A stretch of DNA of 64,000 bases from contig JAYKKR010000009.1 in assembly GCA_036971615.1 (NCBI GenBank), positions 1,054,001 through 1,118,000 of the forward strand, read 5' to 3'. Made by a program: the position numbers and the translations under genes. The notes beneath the pieces were generated by a model. That model was not told the DNA's origin, ran no database searches, and worked only from the letters and a program-made list of their open reading frames with translations. This document shows positions 60,901 to 64,000 of the stretch, piece by piece. Every line of letters begins with the position of its first letter. Positions within the stretch are counted from its first letter, which is position 1. Source of the DNA: Amyloporia xantha (Eukaryota; Basidiomycota; Agaricomycetes; Polyporales; Adustoporiaceae).

Positions 60901-62544
60901 GCCTTAGCTGACTAGCGCTGTTCTGCCTCAAAGAATGCGTAGGTGCCCTACCAGCCGGTGGCAACATGACGACCTTTGCGGATAAGCCCCTTTCGGAGGG
61001 CACGTCCGTGGCGTGGCCTGCGATTCCCACCTCACTCACGAGAGAGTCAATCCCGCAGGCACTCACAGGGCGCAAACATGCAGCAGAGTACCACGGCGCA
61101 ATGTGCCTAGCACAGAGAGTGGCATGTTAACGCCCAACTGGGTCAGGCAGACATCACTGTAATGTGGAGTACATAATCCCAATACCTGTGCGTGCCACTG
61201 TCATTGGGTGCCCGGCAGGGTATGAATGGAGTACACGCCGTGTCCAGTATGCATAGGTATGCAGTCCAACGGCCATACTGTATGATGCGGCTGCATTTGA
61301 GATTAACGCGGCGCCATGTCATGAAGGGAGAGACTGCGACCTGCGCAGACTACAAGCGGGGGGTTGCAAGGCCACGACGGTGCTGTGTGACTGAGTCGGG
61401 AGCCTGGGCAGCCGCAGCCTGAGCATGACGCGCCGTGTGGGGCGTTGGGTCGGGCCGTGCAAGGGATGATGAAAGCCGCGTAAATTTCGTCAACGTAGGA
61501 TCTCGCACGTATGGATACAGACACGGAGAGCGCACCTATAGGGCTGGCCCCAGGTGTGCACTATTTTGGGCATGGCGAATGCCCGTGGACTGCACAGTGG
61601 ACGCGCAGGCAATATGTGAAAGACAATGTGCGTCAGGAACCTCCTCCCACGAGTTATGAACAGGAGGAGCGTTACCGTAGACACGACGGCCGAGGTGCAG
61701 AGGTCGTAGCGTGGTCCAATCGGCCCGCCGATCCAAGCGCAACGGAGACGACCGGTATGTAGATATGTGCAGTGGTGGACCGTCGAGAGGGAGGGAGAGA
61801 GCTGCTGGCAACATGCACGAAGCGCCACGTCTGGTATGTTTCCTCACCTCCGCGATGAACGGTGGGGATAGCAGACACGCTGGCTCGCCGATTAGACGCC
61901 TTGGACATGGGCACCTCACCCCGTGACATCGCGGCAGAGTCCCACCTGAAGGCTGAAGTTCAACTTGCGACGTGCCGCGAGCTGGAACCATGCTCGTGCT
62001 GCTCATCACCACGACCAGCGAGCCTGCAAATGTGCCGAAATCCAGGCACACGCTCAATCATGGCGAGCTCTGCAGGTGCGTACGGCCCGCCAATTGCGGC
62101 CAGCCTCACCTGGTATCCATCCTGTGTACTCAACGAGCATTACAGCCTGCGCGCGGCATGGGCCGCTTGTCGAAGTCACGTCTTGCGTGGGCAGGCCATG
62201 TCCACGTTATGAGCGACGGTATGTAGTCATGAGCTGCCAGGAGTGCACGCTGATCTCACTGCGGCGTCACGAATTCAACCCGGCAAACCTCGATGCGGAG
62301 ACCGTGGGTTCGAGCTGTGGTCGCCAATGGCTGACCCTCGAACTCATGGCGGACGCCCCTGAGCACGGTGCGACTCCATAGTCCTCGAGCCGCCCCTGAT
62401 CTCACGGCGTGTCGGCGTTACTCGGGGGCCGTTCTGAGACACGACGATGCGGGCGGTCGCTCTATGGAAGGCCACTCATAAGCTGGCACACATTCAAGGT
62501 ACGCTGGCCTAAGTCCTTTGGCACAGCTTAGCCCAGGTCTGATC
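57968..62544. other. GC-rich region between the TIR element and the KDZ transposase
   Basis: About 4.6 kb with many overlapping frames on both strands, as expected from GC-rich DNA of low stop density. None shows a domain, and I do not support a gene here. The 12-mer GTCATGTGACCT, which also forms the arms of the palindrome at 57312, recurs at 60179-60190. Likely the body or leader of a large transposon. Confidence 0.45.
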
Positions 62545-64000
62545 ATGGACATGAATTATGGAAAAATAGATAGAGGACCTAGTGGATCGCACGAGGGACA
62601 GCCCTGCTACGCGGACCACGTGACACGTGCAGATTTTCCTGCTGGCGCCCTGTCTACCCACGTAGGCTTGTCTTCCATGCATCGACACCCATCGTCGCCT
62701 TCGAGTTCCTCATCTGCGGGTGCACGCTTTGGCCATGCGCGCATGTTTCGCGACTCACGACGGGCGGAACAGGGAGAGGGACCCCGCCGCCATGTCAAGA
62801 TGGACCCATTTGCGAGTCTGAAAAAACCTGTCGCCATGGGTGGACTGCCGGGGGCAGGTGCGCTCGCGGGTGAGGTTGTGCGGGAGGATGCCTCGGGCCA
62901 GCGCGGTTCCATCATGCAGGAACAGCAGACGGAGTCCCCTGGCTTGCGGCAGGCAATCCCAAACGACGCCCAGGCAGAGACTAAGGATGCTGGCGTGCCA
63001 GAGGGGGAAGCTTCTGAGAAGAAGGCGCGGGTGAACAATTCCGTGGTACGTCGTTGCCATTGCTGGTGCCCATGTTTACATCCTGAAGCGTCCGTTTTGC
63101 AGCCGCCGTCGGTCCGCATGGCGCAATTCATCGACCGATGGGCGGGACCAGCCGTTGACGCACTCTTATGGCGTGAGGCGCAACAATCTAGCACAACAGA
63201 CTGCGCGCACTGTCTCCAAATCGGTGTCGTGCATGGAGGCCCATTTCGTTGCAAGGACTGTTTGCACCCCATACCCCTGTGCCTCGCGTGTCTTCTCGCC
63301 GCCCACATGCACACGCCTTTCCATCGAGTAGAGGAGTGGGATTTTCACAAGCGCTTCTGGGTCAAACGAAGCCTGGGCACGCTAGGGCTAGTAATCAATT
63401 TGGGACACGGCGGCAGCAAATGTCCCGTGGCATTGACATCCCTACGCATGGTGACTGTGGTCCACGCGCACGGAGTAGACATCCTCGGTGTACGATTCTG
63501 TGCTTGTTCAGGTTTAGGAGTGGGCTCCGAGCGACAGGCCGAGCCAATACAACTCATCAGGTACGGTCTATGGCCGGGTTCTTGGGAGACCCCTCGAACC
63601 GCGTTCAGCATCAACATGCTGCGTGACTTCCACCTGCTCTCGCTGCAGTCCCAGATGAGCGCGCACGATTATTTCACTTATCTGAGGCGGGCGACGGACA
63701 ATGTGTTCCCGGACACTGTGACAGTGAGTCAGCCAGTACGAGCCGTGCGGTTCAATCTAACCATCAAGCAGGATCGTTATCGAGAGTTCCTGACAGCTGT
63801 CCGAGAGTTCATATTCATGCGGGCAGTGAGGCGGGCAGGCATTCGTCCGTGCCGCGATCTAGCCGCAGGCAGCCTGGCTGTCCTCTGCCCCGCGTGCCCA
63901 CAACCTGGTATTAACATGGACCCTGCATGGCAAAGACGGCCGAAAGAACTACAGTAAGCATTGGTAACTACCGGGTGCGCAGGTTACTCAGGTGCCCAAC
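62545..64000 (+). CDS. KDZ-superfamily transposase, N-terminal part (3' end outside window)
   Basis: Transposase of the Kyakuja-Dileera-Zisupton class. After a Ser/Pro-rich head comes the CxC2 cysteine cluster: CAHCLQIGVVHGGPFRCKDC, then PLCLACLLAAHMHTPFHRVE (63204-63330) and LGLVINLGHGGSKCP. Next are EPIQLIRYGLWPGSWETPRTAF, LLSLQSQMSAHDYFTYLRRATDN, DRYREFLTAVREF and the family signature GSLAVLCPACPQPGIN (63868-63915). Two in-frame stretches are probably introns: 63046-63102 (GTACGT..TTGCAG, 57 nt) and about 63723-63772 (GTGAGT..AAG). A donor GTAAGC at 63954 leads out of the window, so the catalytic core is not visible. The start is uncertain: 62545 is the first in-frame ATG, but the head has no conserved residues. 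Confidence 0.88.

Noticed and set aside
63046..63102. CHCWCPC cysteine motif in the KDZ frame
   Set aside because: The motif lies between a GTACGT donor and a TTTTGCAG acceptor exactly 57 nt apart, and the KDZ family has no such motif there. It is treated as an intron.

Overview
The window looks like nuclear DNA of a filamentous basidiomycete, most likely an Agaricomycete. Genes carry many short introns (about 50-65 nt, GT..AG). Single-copy eukaryotic genes lie close together on both strands. The caspase (C14) proteins, the long disordered AhpC/TSA protein and the KDZ transposase are all of Agaricomycete type. I see no bacterial or organellar features.

Layout. The left 34 kb is ordinary gene-dense DNA. 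It holds the end of uracil-DNA glycosylase (+, 1-1277), a bZIP factor (-, 2389-3506), the TFIIH helicase XPB/SSL2 (-, 5290-8672), the branchpoint-binding protein BBP/SF1 (+, 8957-10833) and the rRNA methyltransferase NSUN5/RCM1 (-, 11204-13081). Next come the polyphosphate polymerase VTC4 (-, 13705-17358), the Rag GTPase GTR2 (+, 17855-19520) and a very long disordered protein ending in a peroxiredoxin-like domain (-, 19788-24300). The stretch closes with a vacuolar amino-acid transporter of AVT3 type (+, 25575-29024), a WD40 protein (-, 29305-31327), an NAD(P)-dependent epimerase-like protein (+, 31905-32915) and a lineage-specific unknown (-, 33143-34171).

From about 35 to 47 kb lies a tandem array of three paralogous caspase-like (C14) protease genes on the + strand, at a spacing near 4 kb. 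All three keep the His/Cys dyad and share a C-terminal module I cannot name. A 24-codon remnant of a fourth copy stands where the array meets repeat-rich DNA.

From 47.4 kb to the right end the DNA is dominated by mobile elements. It contains a possible tRNA-derived SINE, degenerate duplicated coding pieces and a multi-copy-type unknown gene (-, about 53.5-55.7 kb). It also holds a 1.64-kb AT-rich element with terminal inverted repeats, flanking GTAC duplications and an internal near-perfect palindrome (56321-57963). The 5' part of a KDZ transposase runs off the right edge.

Functional links are loose, as usual in fungi. VTC4 (polyphosphate/phosphate), GTR2 (amino-acid signalling to TORC1) and AVT3 (vacuolar amino-acid export) all act at the vacuole, and VTC4 and GTR2 are divergently transcribed. 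Several conserved genes show one-base reading-frame breaks, which most likely reflect indels in this assembly. A 5-nt micro-exon in VTC4 is the most striking splicing feature.
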